Part shown: piece after piece, positions 21,301 to 31,598 of the stretch
Numbering within the stretch: position 1 is the first letter of the stretch
How the letters are laid out: each line of letters starts with the position of its first letter
Source of the DNA: Diphasiastrum complanatum
Taxonomy: Eukaryota; Streptophyta; Lycopodiopsida; Lycopodiales; Lycopodiaceae
Assembly (NCBI GenBank): GCA_029204225.1
Contig: CM055111.1
Coordinates: 46,254,255 to 46,318,254, forward strand
Direction: 5' to 3'
DNA length: 64,000 nt
The notes under the pieces: model-generated
What the model was told of the DNA's origin: nothing
What the model saw: only the letters and a program-made list of their open reading frames with translations
Databases searched by the model: none
Position numbers and translations under genes: made by a program

Positions 21301-23230
21301 CTCCCCCTACTTTAAGCATTTTTGCCCTAAAAAATGAAGACCATGTAGTTCTTTGTTGAGTGCCATGCTTCATGAATCCTTTGGTGGTAGTCGAAAAATA
21401 TTTGGCCACCTTGAATAAAAAACATCTTTTCTTGTATTATTCCATCTATTGTTCATCATATTTGCTGCCTCAGCTTATTGTCGTAGAACAAGGTTGCAAC
21501 GAGAATTCTTTATAAAGAAACTTTCATCTACAAACTGATCCCATAGGTTTGATAAGATCACTGAAGAAGAGATTGATGAAACACAGGAAGGTCTCAAGTT
21601 GCATCAGTTCTGCATGGGTTGATAGGATCCAAGCAACATGACATTCAATAGTCTTCTTCGCTAGTATCTCTCTTGATTGGATAGGCTATCCAATTCCAGA
21701 TGCATCTTTTTTTGTCCCTGCATCTGGTGTTGTTATTGCCTTGTGTACCACTTAATAATGAATGATCTTGATTTCATTTTGAAGCTCCATTGCATCCAAT
21801 AAATGCAAGCATTCCACATTCGGATTCATCAAATCTCATGTAGTGAAGGGATCGTTTTGGTCATTTGTACACAAGGAGTTTGATGGTCTTGAATTCGGTT
21901 CCCATGTCAACCTGTTTTCCTTGTTTTTGGATTGATGGCATCCTCTAACACAAGAATATTGGATGATTTTGCACCAAATCCTTCCGTCGATATCACATTA
22001 GACCATTTGTTGGTAGCACAATATGAATTTGCTTCGGATCTTGGGATTTATCGATTATTATTGACTTCATGGAAGCAATGTTAATACCAATTTTATCATC
22101 AAAAAGCTCATTGTTGTATTGTTATTTGAAATTTGTATCAGTGTTATACCACTCAGTTGATCCATATTCAGAAATTATTCCAAATAGATCATTGTCAATA
22201 ATATGGTCATAACCATTTTCACTCCATGATTTGTTAGCTGCAACTGTAGAAATTCGTTCTGCTCATAATACCTCTTAATTTTGACCTTGGACCTGATCAT
22301 TACAACTATCGAACAAGACTTGATCTGGATTTTCAAATTGGTCTTCATCCACTTGTCCATTGGTGCTTTGCTGATATTGATTTGTCTTCGTGGAAGATAG
22401 ATCAATATTAAGAATTTTGTTTTCTTCCTCAAAATCATCAGCTTCATCAGAAGATTCATGATCTTGTTTGCTCCAAACATCTCGATCAATATATGCTTTT
22501 GGCTTGGAAGTTTTCCCTTGGACTAGGGGAAGCGTTGTTTCGTAGACATTAATAGTGGTACACCATTTAGGATTAGTAGTTTGAATCTCCGTTGGTTGTT
22601 GTGGAATACTAGTCGATTGCAAGATAGAGTCCAAACGAGCGACCGTCTTGTTGTACATTTCTTCCCATCTTCGCTCTGACTTTTCTTGTAATTGTTGCCA
22701 TGTTTGTTTCATTTGTTCGGTACTATATCGTATGGAAGTTAAAAGTGTACCTAATATTTCTTTTGTTCCACCGGTCACTTTACGGATAGTAGGGTGTACA
22801 CTATTATCTGATCTTCCATGAATACTGATCCACTGTTGTTGAGTTGATAGACTTCCCACAAAATTGGCATAGGGGCTGGAAATTGTCGTTCCACTTGCCA
22901 CATTGACATAGGGACTGGAAATTGTTGCTCCACTTGCCACACTGATATTCTTTTCCTCCTTAAAATCATTTGTGTCAGGAAATGATGTACCCATCAGAGA
23001 GGGACCAATCATATCGGTAGTGGCATAGAGGGAACATCCTTCACTTCTGACGATTTTTTCATTATCATAGGTATCTTCATAGGCCTCATAATCAACATTG
23101 TCATCTTCATTATGATCAAAATGTTGTTTTGTTTCTTGGTGATGTCGTCTTCTGAGTTCTTCAAGATCATAAAATTGATCCATGGGCTCGTAGTGATCTT
23201 CTATTCCACATCGCACCTAGCTGGCTCAGA
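21301..23230 (-). mobile_element. Interior of a non-autonomous LTR element
   Basis: Region between the polypurine tract at 21301-21310 and the start of the 313-codon frame at 23216, on the minus strand. No protease, RT or integrase motif is visible. The part after the frame (22270-21311) is broken by stops but keeps stretches that look coding. Just upstream of the ATG the minus strand reads TTCTGAGCCAGCTAGGTG, faintly like the GAGCCA part of a primer-binding site. The 5' LTR is missing or lies beyond the GC-rich repeat at 23.6 kb. Confidence 0.55.
22275..23216 (-). CDS. Unknown 313-residue protein of a non-autonomous LTR element
   Basis: A complete frame from ATG to stop. The N-terminal third is strongly acidic (NEDDNVDYEAYEDTYDNE). 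The middle is Ser/Thr-rich with a tandem peptide repeat (VASGATISSPY, VASGTTISSPY). A predicted amphipathic stretch follows (about residues 150-195: TEQMKQTWQQLQEKSERRWE). The tail is acidic (DEADDFEEENK). No zinc knuckle, protease or membrane segment is seen. Its make-up resembles the acidic protein coded at 48931-50724, next to a recognisable gypsy gag. By that comparison it could be a gag-side accessory protein. Function unknown. Confidence 0.5.
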   Translation of the reverse strand: MRCGIEDHYEPMDQFYDLEELRRRHHQETKQHFDHNEDDNVDYEAYEDTYDNEKIVRSEGCSLYATTDMIGPSLMGTSFPDTNDFKEEKNISVASGATISSPYVNVASGTTISSPYANFVGSLSTQQQWISIHGRSDNSVHPTIRKVTGGTKEILGTLLTSIRYSTEQMKQTWQQLQEKSERRWEEMYNKTVARLDSILQSTSIPQQPTEIQTTNPKWCTTINVYETTLPLVQGKTSKPKAYIDRDVWSKQDHESSDEADDFEEENKILNIDLSSTKTNQYQQSTNGQVDEDQFENPDQVLFDSCNDQVQGQN

Positions 23231-23552
23231 ATTGTCAGAATTCTAATTTTTTTTTTTTGGATTTTTCCAAGTGAGAGAGAAGCACTTCAACTTCTCATTT
23301 GTGAAGTTTTGTTTCTGTGTAATTTTTTTTTTCAGTCTCTTCATTCTAAAGTTTTGCAGGTTCACAAAAAAAAACAGACCTAACTTTACCTTCGCACAGC
23401 CCTAACACTATTCTTACAATTAGGTTAAGAATAGAAAAAGCTCCAAGAACCTAAAAAACAGCTTGCCCAGATTTTCAAACCCTAATCTTTTAGGGCTAAG
23501 AAAAAAACAAAAACAAAAAACTAACCTAACCCTAGCGCCCCTCTCTTACCTG

Positions 23553-23851
23553 GGCTCCGCTTATTTCCAACAACCTGACGGGTTCTGCCACACGTGTGAG
23601 GGTGCTGACGACGCCTCGGGCTGCCTGAGGCCCTGAGCTGTCTGAGTCCATGGCCGAGGTAACGGGCCCCCACATCTTTTCTGCAGTGCAGAGTGGCCCA
23701 CCTGAGCTGAGTGCACCCGGATGCATGAGGGCATGCATGTTTGCTCCATTCTGCCATCCCCCATCCACAGGTTTCAACTGTTCAACGGCCAACAGTCCCA
23801 CAGTACTAGAAACCAGCCCGCCCCCCAGCCCAACTCCATTCTTCATTGTTT
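23553..23851 (-). repeat. GC-rich repeat, copy 1 (inverted relative to 47878-48365)
   Basis: Read on the minus strand it matches 47878-48365: AATGAAGAATGGAG, GGGGGATGGCAG, CATGCCCTCATGCATCC, CAGCTCAGGGCC and AATAAGCGGAGCC occur in the same order. It is clearly richer in GC than its surroundings. Frames through it are short and not conserved between copies, so it is not an obvious exon. It may be a captured gene fragment or an uncharacterised interspersed repeat. Confidence 0.8.
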
Positions 23852-23929
23852 CTGTAGAGATGGTGCGCCCAGGTACTTCCTTTGCGGCCTCCCAAAACAC
23901 ACAAAGTGTAGGCATGTGCTATTTGAGCC

Positions 23930-24109
23930 ATGGAGGAGGAGAATACCGTAAACCAATGGAGCACTTCATGGGGTGATGCCATGTTTCCACCTCGAGAAGC
24001 AATATTCTGGAATGAAGAAGAGCATTGGAGATATATTGATGACAATGCCACATTAATCGCTCCAGATGCAATAATGTCAGCGAATTTGCATTATCAAGGT
24101 ATGAAGTAA
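23930..24109 (+). CDS. Possible orphan exon, 59 codons
   Basis: ATG at 23930 opens a frame of 59 residues with protein-like composition, rich in Trp, Glu and Asn (VNQWSTSWGDAMFPPREA, NEEEHWRYIDDNATLIA). A good donor (CAAG-GTATG) lies before the stop, so it may be a first exon. It lies immediately beyond the GC-rich repeat. I do not recognise the family. Confidence 0.3.
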   Translation: MEEENTVNQWSTSWGDAMFPPREAIFWNEEEHWRYIDDNATLIAPDAIMSANLHYQGMK

Positions 24110-24835
24110 AGGGCATTTGAATTACCTCAAATAAAGTAAGGTCTGTCGAAATAAAGCAATGTCTATTAAAAGGGGATTTTTTTAATGGCAATTACATTGG
24201 TATAGAGCCACGTCTACATGTGGAGGAATGTAGGCTTGGCTTGGATATCTTCATGATTAGAAACGTTGTAACACCATTGCAAGAGTATTGAGAGCCATAA
24301 TGATCATTAATTCTTCTATGTAGTTTAGCTAATAGACCGCTGAAATTACTTTTTTCATTTGCATGTATAGATTTCCAAGAGATTCTTAGATTAACATGAA
24401 TCACCACCATCTCATATCATTTATAACTTTAACATTGGGCAATCATTGGTGCATAATTTCATCCACTTTTCTTGATCACTTTTCTAACATAAGCTATGAG
24501 CCTTTTCTCATTCTCAATCTTTTGTGGCTATCATACAAGAAAACCATTTTGATCCTCCAATTTGAGCCATGATCTTTTTTATAATTGGCTTTGGAAACTC
24601 TTATTTAATTATGATACAAATTAATGGCCTATATTCAAAACACAAATTCTAACTCCCATCTCTCTTACGACACTGAATTCCCATTGCTTTTGGATCATGT
24701 GTCAACCTCACCACTTTTCATAACCTGTCATAAGCTAGGTATGGGGACAAGTTACATGAGGTCTTTTGGGACGAGGTTATGATTAACTTGATGCTGAAAT
24801 ATAGGTCAAATTCAGGCTTCTAGTGATATTAAGAA
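24110..24835. other. No gene recognised
   Basis: AT-rich, stops in all frames. The tail near 24760-24840 contains two copies of ATTAACTTGATG(C/T)TGAAAT about 55 bp apart. Confidence 0.35.
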
Positions 24836-26048
24836 TTAACTTGATGTTGAAATGCTGGTCTCGAACCATTTCCGCTTTCCCATTTTAAATTCACTTAAAA
24901 GTAGGAAAGGGTCTTCCATAAACTTCCGAGGTTTGAACCGTGTGATAAGGGCTCGTTTAGCAACCTCCCAATCTGCACGCTCAATTTCATCTTGATTATA
25001 GTACCAATCTTGTGCTGCACCTGGTAAGGCCATAGTTAAGTTTGTGAAAAAAGTACAAAAAGGACCAAGAGTGGATCCTAATCTGATCCTCAAGAGGGAT
25101 TGGTTGTCAGATTACTTGATCTATCAATCTACTTTAGATTAAGATCAATCTAGATCAATTCTAGACACAAAATCCTAACAAGAACAATCATTAATTGAAG
25201 GTAAGTGTACTTTCTGGTTTCACACGTGTGAAACACTGTCTGAGTATGGACTCCAACCTGAAAATCAAGTACACATTGATAGAACCTCAAAACAATCAAA
25301 ACAAATGTAGACAAATGGAGAGAATCACTCAAAATTGCTTCCAAAACCAAGATTGGTGTCTCACACTGATTATGGCCAAATGTGGCTCTATATATACAAT
25401 AAGTGAAAACTCGTGGTACTGATCATCCCTCTGATCCCACATGTGTGAAGGTGCTTTGTCATATGATGATTTATCATGCAAAACTGACACTTGGACAAAA
25501 CCTTCTATTTTGAGCACTTTTGGTCCATTTTCCTTCTATATGGAGATCTACTTGGAAATCTTCTAGAAGTCAAAATTCGCCTACTTCAGCTTATTCCACA
25601 CATGTGAGCTGTCCTCCACACATGGGATGTGACACCTAACCAAAATATTTGGCTCATGCAATCAATAGATTGATGCCATGAGTCATATATCTAGAAAACT
25701 AGTTTTTGGCCTTTTCAGCCACTAGAACTTGAATTAAATCATATGTACAACCTATATGATTATGGTACATGACAAGTACACTATTTTCACATGTGGAAAC
25801 AAGCTCTCCACATGTGTGTCTATCTATATACAAGATTTTTGGCCTCTACCAAACTTATTTTTGCATTTTTCACAAAGTTTATCTTGAGGGAAAATTTCGC
25901 CATAGACTTCACAGGATTCAGCATAGATTTGAAGAAATCTAACTGGATCTGTTAATCCATTGTATTTGAGTAGATCCAAATGGGGTGCTCTTTTAACAAT
26001 GATTGGATTGACTTCCTGAGGAGCACCTCTAGGGGCAACCATCTTCAC
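24836..26048 (-). pseudogene. Ty3/gypsy gag split by a solo LTR
   Basis: On the minus strand the first part (26048-25880) has the gag opening PHLDLLKYNGLTDPVRFLQI and YAESCEVYGE. The second (25037-24836) continues with ALPGAAQDWYY and WEVAKRALITRFKPRKF, the Retrotrans_gag core. The two parts are separated by an 832-bp solo LTR flanked by AAGTT on both sides, so the break is an insertion rather than decay. Residues read across each LTR edge in the open frames come from the LTR and not from gag. Confidence 0.85.
25043..25874 (-). repeat. Solo LTR, family B
   Basis: On the minus strand it begins TGTGAAAAATGC and ends in TACTTTTTTCACA, with AAGTT repeated exactly on both sides (25038-25042, 25875-25879). 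Its length, 832 bp, equals that of the full 3' LTR of the element at 32696-37942, to which it is closely similar. No interior sequence remains, so it arose by recombination between the LTRs of a full element. It contains several CACGTG/CACATG palindromes, including TTTCACACGTGTGAAA. Confidence 0.95.
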
Positions 26049-26123
26049 AAATTCAAATCAAGCAGACAATGAGATTGGATCTAGATTTTTCAATCAAAAC
26101 TATCCCAGATCAGATTTGCTAGA

Positions 26124-26805
26124 TGTTAAAAATTCACAATTCTAGCTTGACTAGTTTTGGTCATATGACTTGTAAATAGTTAGATGGTCATGATGTGGCT
26201 TGTCACACGTGCCAAATGGCATAGGATTCCATTCATAAGGATGTTCTCAAGTATACCTAAGTGTTAGAACCTTTGGAATGAGTCCAAATTATGCTTAGAT
26301 ACAAGGGAGAAAAAATAGGAGCTATTTTTGGTAATTTTTGCATTGTTGAGGGATCTCCAAGATTCCAACCCTAACTTGGTAGGGATGAAAGATCCACCAA
26401 AATTAGCATTAGGGATAGGTTTAGGGCTACTCATACCTGCCCAAAACCGTGATGGATCATGTATATATAGGTGATGATATCTCACCAAAATCAATCAAGC
26501 AATTTCATGATTTTTCTCTCATAATGGTGCAATTGCTCTCTATGTTCATAATTGTTTGAGTGCTTGTGATTACTAATGATTATAGGATTGAATGTAGGTC
26601 TGGTGTACAGTACTCAGACTGTGGGAGGCCGTACTTTCACACGTGTGAAGCCTTCTTCAAGGATTTGGGCCATTTAGTGAGGTTCAAGCATAGATTTTTG
26701 ATGGATTTTGATGGTTCAACTTGTGCTAATCTTATGAAATCATAATCTATTGTTTCCCTCATCATTTCAAGTGTTTTAGGATCCTTATTTGCTGTAATTT
26801 TTACA
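26124..26805 (+). repeat. 5' LTR of element A
   Basis: TGTTAAAAATTC ... TTTTTACA, 682 bp. A TATA-like GTATATATAGG lies at about 26461-26471. The palindrome TTTCACACGTGTGAAG sits at about 26635-26650, in what should be the transcribed part of the LTR. It differs from the 3' LTR at four sites I could find (three G/A, one T/C). Confidence 0.95.
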
Positions 26806-26818
26806 TGGTATCAGAGCC
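26806..26818 (+). promoter_or_regulatory. Primer-binding site of element A
   Basis: TGGTATCAGAGCC follows the LTR without spacer. It is complementary to the 3' end of plant initiator tRNA-Met, the usual primer of Ty1/copia elements. Confidence 0.92.
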
Positions 26819-27617
26819 TAAAGGCTGAAATGAGCTAAATCCTTGGTTTTCATTCAATTTGATCACAATTTTTTTATCTAAATCTTGTGTAGATTGGATC
26901 TTAGCATCTAGTATTGATTCTAGAACTCAAAGTGAGTCAAATACATTGGAGATTAGTGTTGTGTGACTTCATTTGCAGGTGTTTAGGTGTCTAAAACCAG
27001 AGGCAAAGTTGAATTCAATTCACATTACCAAGATAGCAAGTTTTGCTTGCTCCAAGCATTGATTTCTAAGCAAGTTTTGGAGGTGATTTCATAGAGGAGG
27101 CTTTCTAGCATTCAAGGAGAGGGAAGATAAGAGTTTTGGGGACTCTTCAAGGCTGTTCTAAGGTGTAGTAGACACCTCCTAAAGTGATTTAGGTTCAGTC
27201 CAACCATTGCTTGACTTATGCACCAAATTAGATCAATTTTTCATCAATTTTGATCATTTTTTGCTTGTGATTGGATAGTAGATTGTGTTGCATCCTCATT
27301 AAGTTCCATTTAGATCTTTTACAGGTGATTTTGGAAGTATATTAGGTTGCTGAAATTCACTCTTGATCAGATCATTTGGAAGGTTTAATGTTCTTTATAG
27401 AAAGAGAGGCAATTCTACTAGTATTGTCTACTTCAATCAAGCAAGTGCATTGTTTCTAGTATTCTATGATTTGATTTTGTTAGAGATCATTCTTAGATCT
27501 TTATAGGAAGTCTATTACTGATCTTTTCAGGTCCCTAAGAAGTGGGATAAGGTAGAACTTCAATCAAATCAATAGAAGTAACCTTCATTTGTGTCAAGTC
27601 CTTGATTAGGAGACTAG

Positions 27618-28556
27618 ATGGCATCTATAAATGCATATCTTTTGGATACTAATGAAAGGCTCAACAAAAATAACTATTCCATATGGAAAGTTAGAATGGA
27701 ATCTATCATGATCATGCAAGATCTGATGGAAATTGTAAATGGTAAGAAGGGTGAACCTATTCATCCTCAAGAAAAAGCCAAATACATCAAGAGGTGCAAT
27801 GTTGCACTACATTGCATAAAAATGAATGTTGCAAATGAACTCTTAAGAGAGGTAGGAGATTGCACTTCAGCTCAAGATGCTTGGGAGACTTTGCAAAAGG
27901 TCTATGAATCCAAGAACCAAACTAGAATGTTAGCTTTGAAGAATCAAATCTATAGAAGCTATCAAAAGAAAGGAGAGAGTGCACATACTTTTGTCCTAAG
28001 AGTAAAGGAATTGAACAAAGAGCTAGCCTTTATAGGTGACCCTATCAAGGATGAAGAGCTTGTTCAACTCATATTGAATGGACTAAGCTTTGAATTTGAT
28101 AATTTGGTTCAGGGATATGCAATTATGGGTAAGCTACCCATACTTGAAGAACTCCAAGGCACACTCATGGCCGAGGAATCAAGAAGGAGCCAAATGCAAG
28201 AGAGGATGGATAGGCTTTCCATCCAAGGTGGAGATGACCAAGCTCTCTTCACCAAAGGCAAAGGCAAGTCCAAAGGCAAAGGATCAACATTAAAGAAGTC
28301 TACAAAGCTTGAGGATCAAGAAGGACCCTCAAAGGCATCTCCATCAACCACCAAAGTCAAGAAGGACAAATCAAAGGTGAAGTGCTACTATTGTAGCAAG
28401 ATGGGGCATTATGCCTCGGAATGCTTCAAGAGGAAGCAAGATCAAAGCCAAGCCAACATGAGCAAAGAGGAGGAGGAGGAGAGTTCACGAGGACTCTCTC
28501 ATGATGTCCATATTTTCTTCAACAAGCTTCAAAGGAGAAGATCCTTGGTGGATTGA
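27618..28556 (+). CDS. gag: Copia gag (capsid and nucleocapsid), element A
   Basis: 312 residues from ATG. The N-terminal part has the copia gag pattern: LNKNNYSIWKVRMESIM near residue 15, then W-E-T-L-Q-K-V-Y and L-x-x-Q-I-Y. Residues 100-190 form the UBN2-type capsid region (FVLRVKELNKELAFIG, LILNGLSFEFDNLV). A Lys-rich stretch leads to the zinc knuckle CYYCSKMGHYASEC (Cys256, Cys259, His264, Cys269), which binds RNA. The frame ends at TGA 28554-28556. This is 95 bp after the pol frame becomes open (28462), so the two frames overlap. The protein forms the cytoplasmic virus-like particle. Confidence 0.93.
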   Translation: MASINAYLLDTNERLNKNNYSIWKVRMESIMIMQDLMEIVNGKKGEPIHPQEKAKYIKRCNVALHCIKMNVANELLREVGDCTSAQDAWETLQKVYESKNQTRMLALKNQIYRSYQKKGESAHTFVLRVKELNKELAFIGDPIKDEELVQLILNGLSFEFDNLVQGYAIMGKLPILEELQGTLMAEESRRSQMQERMDRLSIQGGDDQALFTKGKGKSKGKGSTLKKSTKLEDQEGPSKASPSTTKVKKDKSKVKCYYCSKMGHYASECFKRKQDQSQANMSKEEEEESSRGLSHDVHIFFNKLQRRRSLVD

Positions 28557-31500
28557 CTCGGGTGCTAGTTCACACATGACTAGTAAAAGGGAATTTTTCT
28601 CTTCTCTCTTATCTTATGATGGACCTATAAAGTCTATCTATACAGCAAATGATGAAGCTTGTAAGATTGAAGGAGTTGGTAGCATTCCCCTTTGCTTAGG
28701 ATCTTCCAAAAAGATCAACATAGAAGGCGTTTTGTACGTTCCTACAATAACAAAGAATCTACTAAGTGTTGGCCAAATGGTAGACAATGGTTTCAATGTT
28801 GACTTTGCTTCAAATGAATGTTTCATCAAGAAGAAGGGTAAGATAGTGGCTAAGGGCACTAGACTTGGCAAACTTTATAAGCTGGATGCATTTGTGGATA
28901 CTAATGTTGTCATGTTGGCCAAGAAGAGCAAGATATCTACCTTTACTTTATGGCACAAAAGACTTGGACATGTCAACTCGGGTTCCATGGAGGCTATGAT
29001 CAAGGAGGAGTATGCTTTAGGCCTACCAAGGTCTATTGGGAAGGAAGACAAGGTTTGTGAAGCTTGTGCCTTATCCAAGGCACATAAGAAGGTGTTTCCT
29101 AACTCCATCACAAAGTCATCTCATCCTCTTGAACTCATACACTCGGATGTGCACATTGCTAGCACCAAATCTAATGGAGGTTCATCCATGTTTTTAACCT
29201 TCATTGATGACTACTCAAGATATTGTTGGGTGTTCTTACTTTCCTTCAAGTCTAAAGTATTTGATACTTTTGTAAAGTTCAAGTTGTTTGTGGAAAAGCA
29301 TCATAATCATAGCATCAAGATTCTTAGAAGTGACAATGGTGGAGAATTCATCTCCAATGAGTTCAAGGCCTTTTGTGAGGAGGAAGGGATCAAGAAAGAG
29401 ACTTCTTGTCCTTACACTCCTCAACAAAATGGATTTGCTGAAAGAAGGAATAGAACATTATGTGAATGTTCTAAGGCTTTAAGATTAGATGCTTGTTTGC
29501 CCAAATCCTTTTGGGGTGAGTCTCTTGTATGTGCAAACTACTTGATGAATAAGGTGTCTTGCAAAGCAATTGAAGGCAAAACTCCTTATGAGATGTTGTA
29601 TGGAAAGAAACCCAATCTTAATCACTTGAAATTTTTTGGGTGTATATGTTATGTGAATGTGCCATTGGAAACAAGAACCAAGGAGGATCCATCTTCCACA
29701 AGAGGGATCATGCTTGGATATGCAAGCTCAAGCAAGGGCTACAAAGTCTATCTCCCATCCTTGAACAAATTTGTTGTTTCAAGGGATGTCATCTTTGATG
29801 AACATCATATGCATATGCTTGAAGAAGGCTCAAGTGCTCCAACAATCAAGAAGAAGATGGCCGAGGAGCAAGATCTTGGTTTTGAGGAGGAGCTCATGGA
29901 GGAGCAAGCACCAAACCCACCTATCACACCAAGGAGATCTTCAAGGGCAAAAGTGGAGCCATCAAGGCTCACATATCAAGGCAAAGGACAGCAAGTTGAG
30001 GGTATCTCATCCACTTCTTATGCTTTATCTAGTTTTGAAGAACCGTCTAATGTTGAAGATTCATTGAACTCCAAAGAATGGTATAAAGCTATGTTGGATG
30101 AGTATGATGCCTTGATTGAGAATGAAACTTGGTTGCTTGTTGAGAGACCTCAAAGGAATGTAATAGGATGCAAGTGGGTCTTCAAGCTTAAGTTGAATGC
30201 AAATGGGAGTGTTAACAAACATAAAGCAAGATTAGTTGCAAAAGGTTATGCTCAAGAGAGAGGGATAGACTATGAGGAAACTTTTGCACCTGTGGCCAAG
30301 ATGGTCACAATAAGACTAATCATTGCACTTGCATCACATTTTGGATGGATTCTATGTCAAATGGATGTCTCTAATGCTTTCTTGAATGGTTTTTTGGAAG
30401 AGGATATCTATATGGAGCAGCCACAAGGGTTCATCAAGCATGGAATGGAGAACAAAGTATGCCATCTCCAAAGAAGCATCTATGGCTTGAAGCAAGCCTC
30501 GAGATCTTGGAATTCAAGACTACATTGCTATCTTATTTCACTTTCTTTTGTTCAAAGTGAATATGATCCCACTCTTTACATTAAGTTTGATGATGTTGGT
30601 ATTGTACTTTTACTCATTTATGTAGATGACATCATCATTAGTGGAAATAGTGTTGATGGTATTGAAAAAATCAAGATAGATCTATCCTTAGAGTTCAAGA
30701 TGGTAGATCTAGGGTGTCTTCACTTCATCTTAGGCATAGAAGTACTTAGAGGGTCTGATTTTATCTTTATAAGTCAAGTAAACTATGCTCAAAGTCTTTT
30801 GAAGAAGTTTAAGATGGAAGTATGCAAAAGTGTTGACACACCAATGGAGCAAGATGTAAAAGTGCCAAATGAAGATGATGAAAGATCCTTCATAGACATC
30901 ACTTTGTTTAGGCAACTTATAGGTTCCTTAATGTGGATCACTATAACTAGACCAGATCTTAGCTTTAGTGTATGTAGGTTGAGCCAATCCATGCAAAAGC
31001 CATTGAATATCCATTGGAAAAAGACTAAGAGGATTCTAAGATACATCTCGGGTACATTGGATTTTGGGATTCTATATAGAGGAGATGTGATTAACCTTCA
31101 TGCATTTAGTGATTCAGATTTTGCAGGGGACAAGAGGGATAGGAAATCAACAAGTGCCTATTCAACTTTCATAGGAGAAGGTGTGGTTTCATGGCTTTCA
31201 AAAAAGCAAGAAACTATATCTCTATCTTCAACCGAGGCCGAGTACAAAGCTTTGACAACCACTACAAAGGAGGTACTTTGGATTAAGAGATTATTGGTGG
31301 AACTAAAGCTCATGGATTCAGAGGAGGCACCAATCATCTACAATGACAATATATCAGCCCAACACCTTGCATCTAACCCAATCTTCCATGCAAGATCTAA
31401 GCACATTGAGATATGCCATCACTTTGTGAGAGAAATGGTGCAAGCCAAGGAGATTGCTTTGGAGCATGTTCCAAGCAATGAATGTGTAGCTGATCTACTT

Positions 31501-31584
31501 ACTAAACCACTTCAAAAGACACCTTTTATGAAGTTCAGATCATCACTTGGAGTGATTAGTAAAGCAATGATTGAACCAAGCTAG
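28501..31584 (+). CDS. pol: Copia pol (protease, integrase, RT, RNase H), element A
   Basis: 1,027 residues from the first ATG; the frame is open from 28462. Protease: Asp19-Ser-Gly. GAG-pre-integrase: LWHKRLGHVNSG and C-x2-C near residues 150-205. Integrase D,D-35-E: Asp216, Asp278 and Glu314. The hinge is acidic and has PRRSSRAKVEPSRLTYQGK. RT: CKWVFKLKL, RLVAKGYAQE, QMDVSNAFLNG, catalytic YVDD at residues 707-710. RNase H: SDSDFAGDKRDRKST, SSTEAEYKAL and HARSKHIE. It ends VADLLTKPLQ. Every catalytic residue I can check is present. The frame is +1 relative to gag, so making Pol needs a shift in the 28462-28556 overlap, or the element carries a single-base defect. The start ATG is nominal. 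Confidence 0.93.
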   Translation: MMSIFSSTSFKGEDPWWIDSGASSHMTSKREFFSSLLSYDGPIKSIYTANDEACKIEGVGSIPLCLGSSKKINIEGVLYVPTITKNLLSVGQMVDNGFNVDFASNECFIKKKGKIVAKGTRLGKLYKLDAFVDTNVVMLAKKSKISTFTLWHKRLGHVNSGSMEAMIKEEYALGLPRSIGKEDKVCEACALSKAHKKVFPNSITKSSHPLELIHSDVHIASTKSNGGSSMFLTFIDDYSRYCWVFLLSFKSKVFDTFVKFKLFVEKHHNHSIKILRSDNGGEFISNEFKAFCEEEGIKKETSCPYTPQQNGFAERRNRTLCECSKALRLDACLPKSFWGESLVCANYLMNKVSCKAIEGKTPYEMLYGKKPNLNHLKFFGCICYVNVPLETRTKEDPSSTRGIMLGYASSSKGYKVYLPSLNKFVVSRDVIFDEHHMHMLEEGSSAPTIKKKMAEEQDLGFEEELMEEQAPNPPITPRRSSRAKVEPSRLTYQGKGQQVEGISSTSYALSSFEEPSNVEDSLNSKEWYKAMLDEYDALIENETWLLVERPQRNVIGCKWVFKLKLNANGSVNKHKARLVAKGYAQERGIDYEETFAPVAKMVTIRLIIALASHFGWILCQMDVSNAFLNGFLEEDIYMEQPQGFIKHGMENKVCHLQRSIYGLKQASRSWNSRLHCYLISLSFVQSEYDPTLYIKFDDVGIVLLLIYVDDIIISGNSVDGIEKIKIDLSLEFKMVDLGCLHFILGIEVLRGSDFIFISQVNYAQSLLKKFKMEVCKSVDTPMEQDVKVPNEDDERSFIDITLFRQLIGSLMWITITRPDLSFSVCRLSQSMQKPLNIHWKKTKRILRYISGTLDFGILYRGDVINLHAFSDSDFAGDKRDRKSTSAYSTFIGEGVVSWLSKKQETISLSSTEAEYKALTTTTKEVLWIKRLLVELKLMDSEEAPIIYNDNISAQHLASNPIFHARSKHIEICHHFVREMVQAKEIALEHVPSNECVADLLTKPLQKTPFMKFRSSLGVISKAMIEPS

Positions 31585-31598
31585 ATAGTGAGGAGGAG

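Noticed and set aside
25150-25517. Frames repeated at 33062-33334 and 37468-37835
   Set aside because: They are frames inside the family B LTR copies; repetition reflects the LTR, not a gene.
31585-31598. An env-like third gene in element A
   Set aside because: Only 14 bp separate the pol stop from the 3' LTR.
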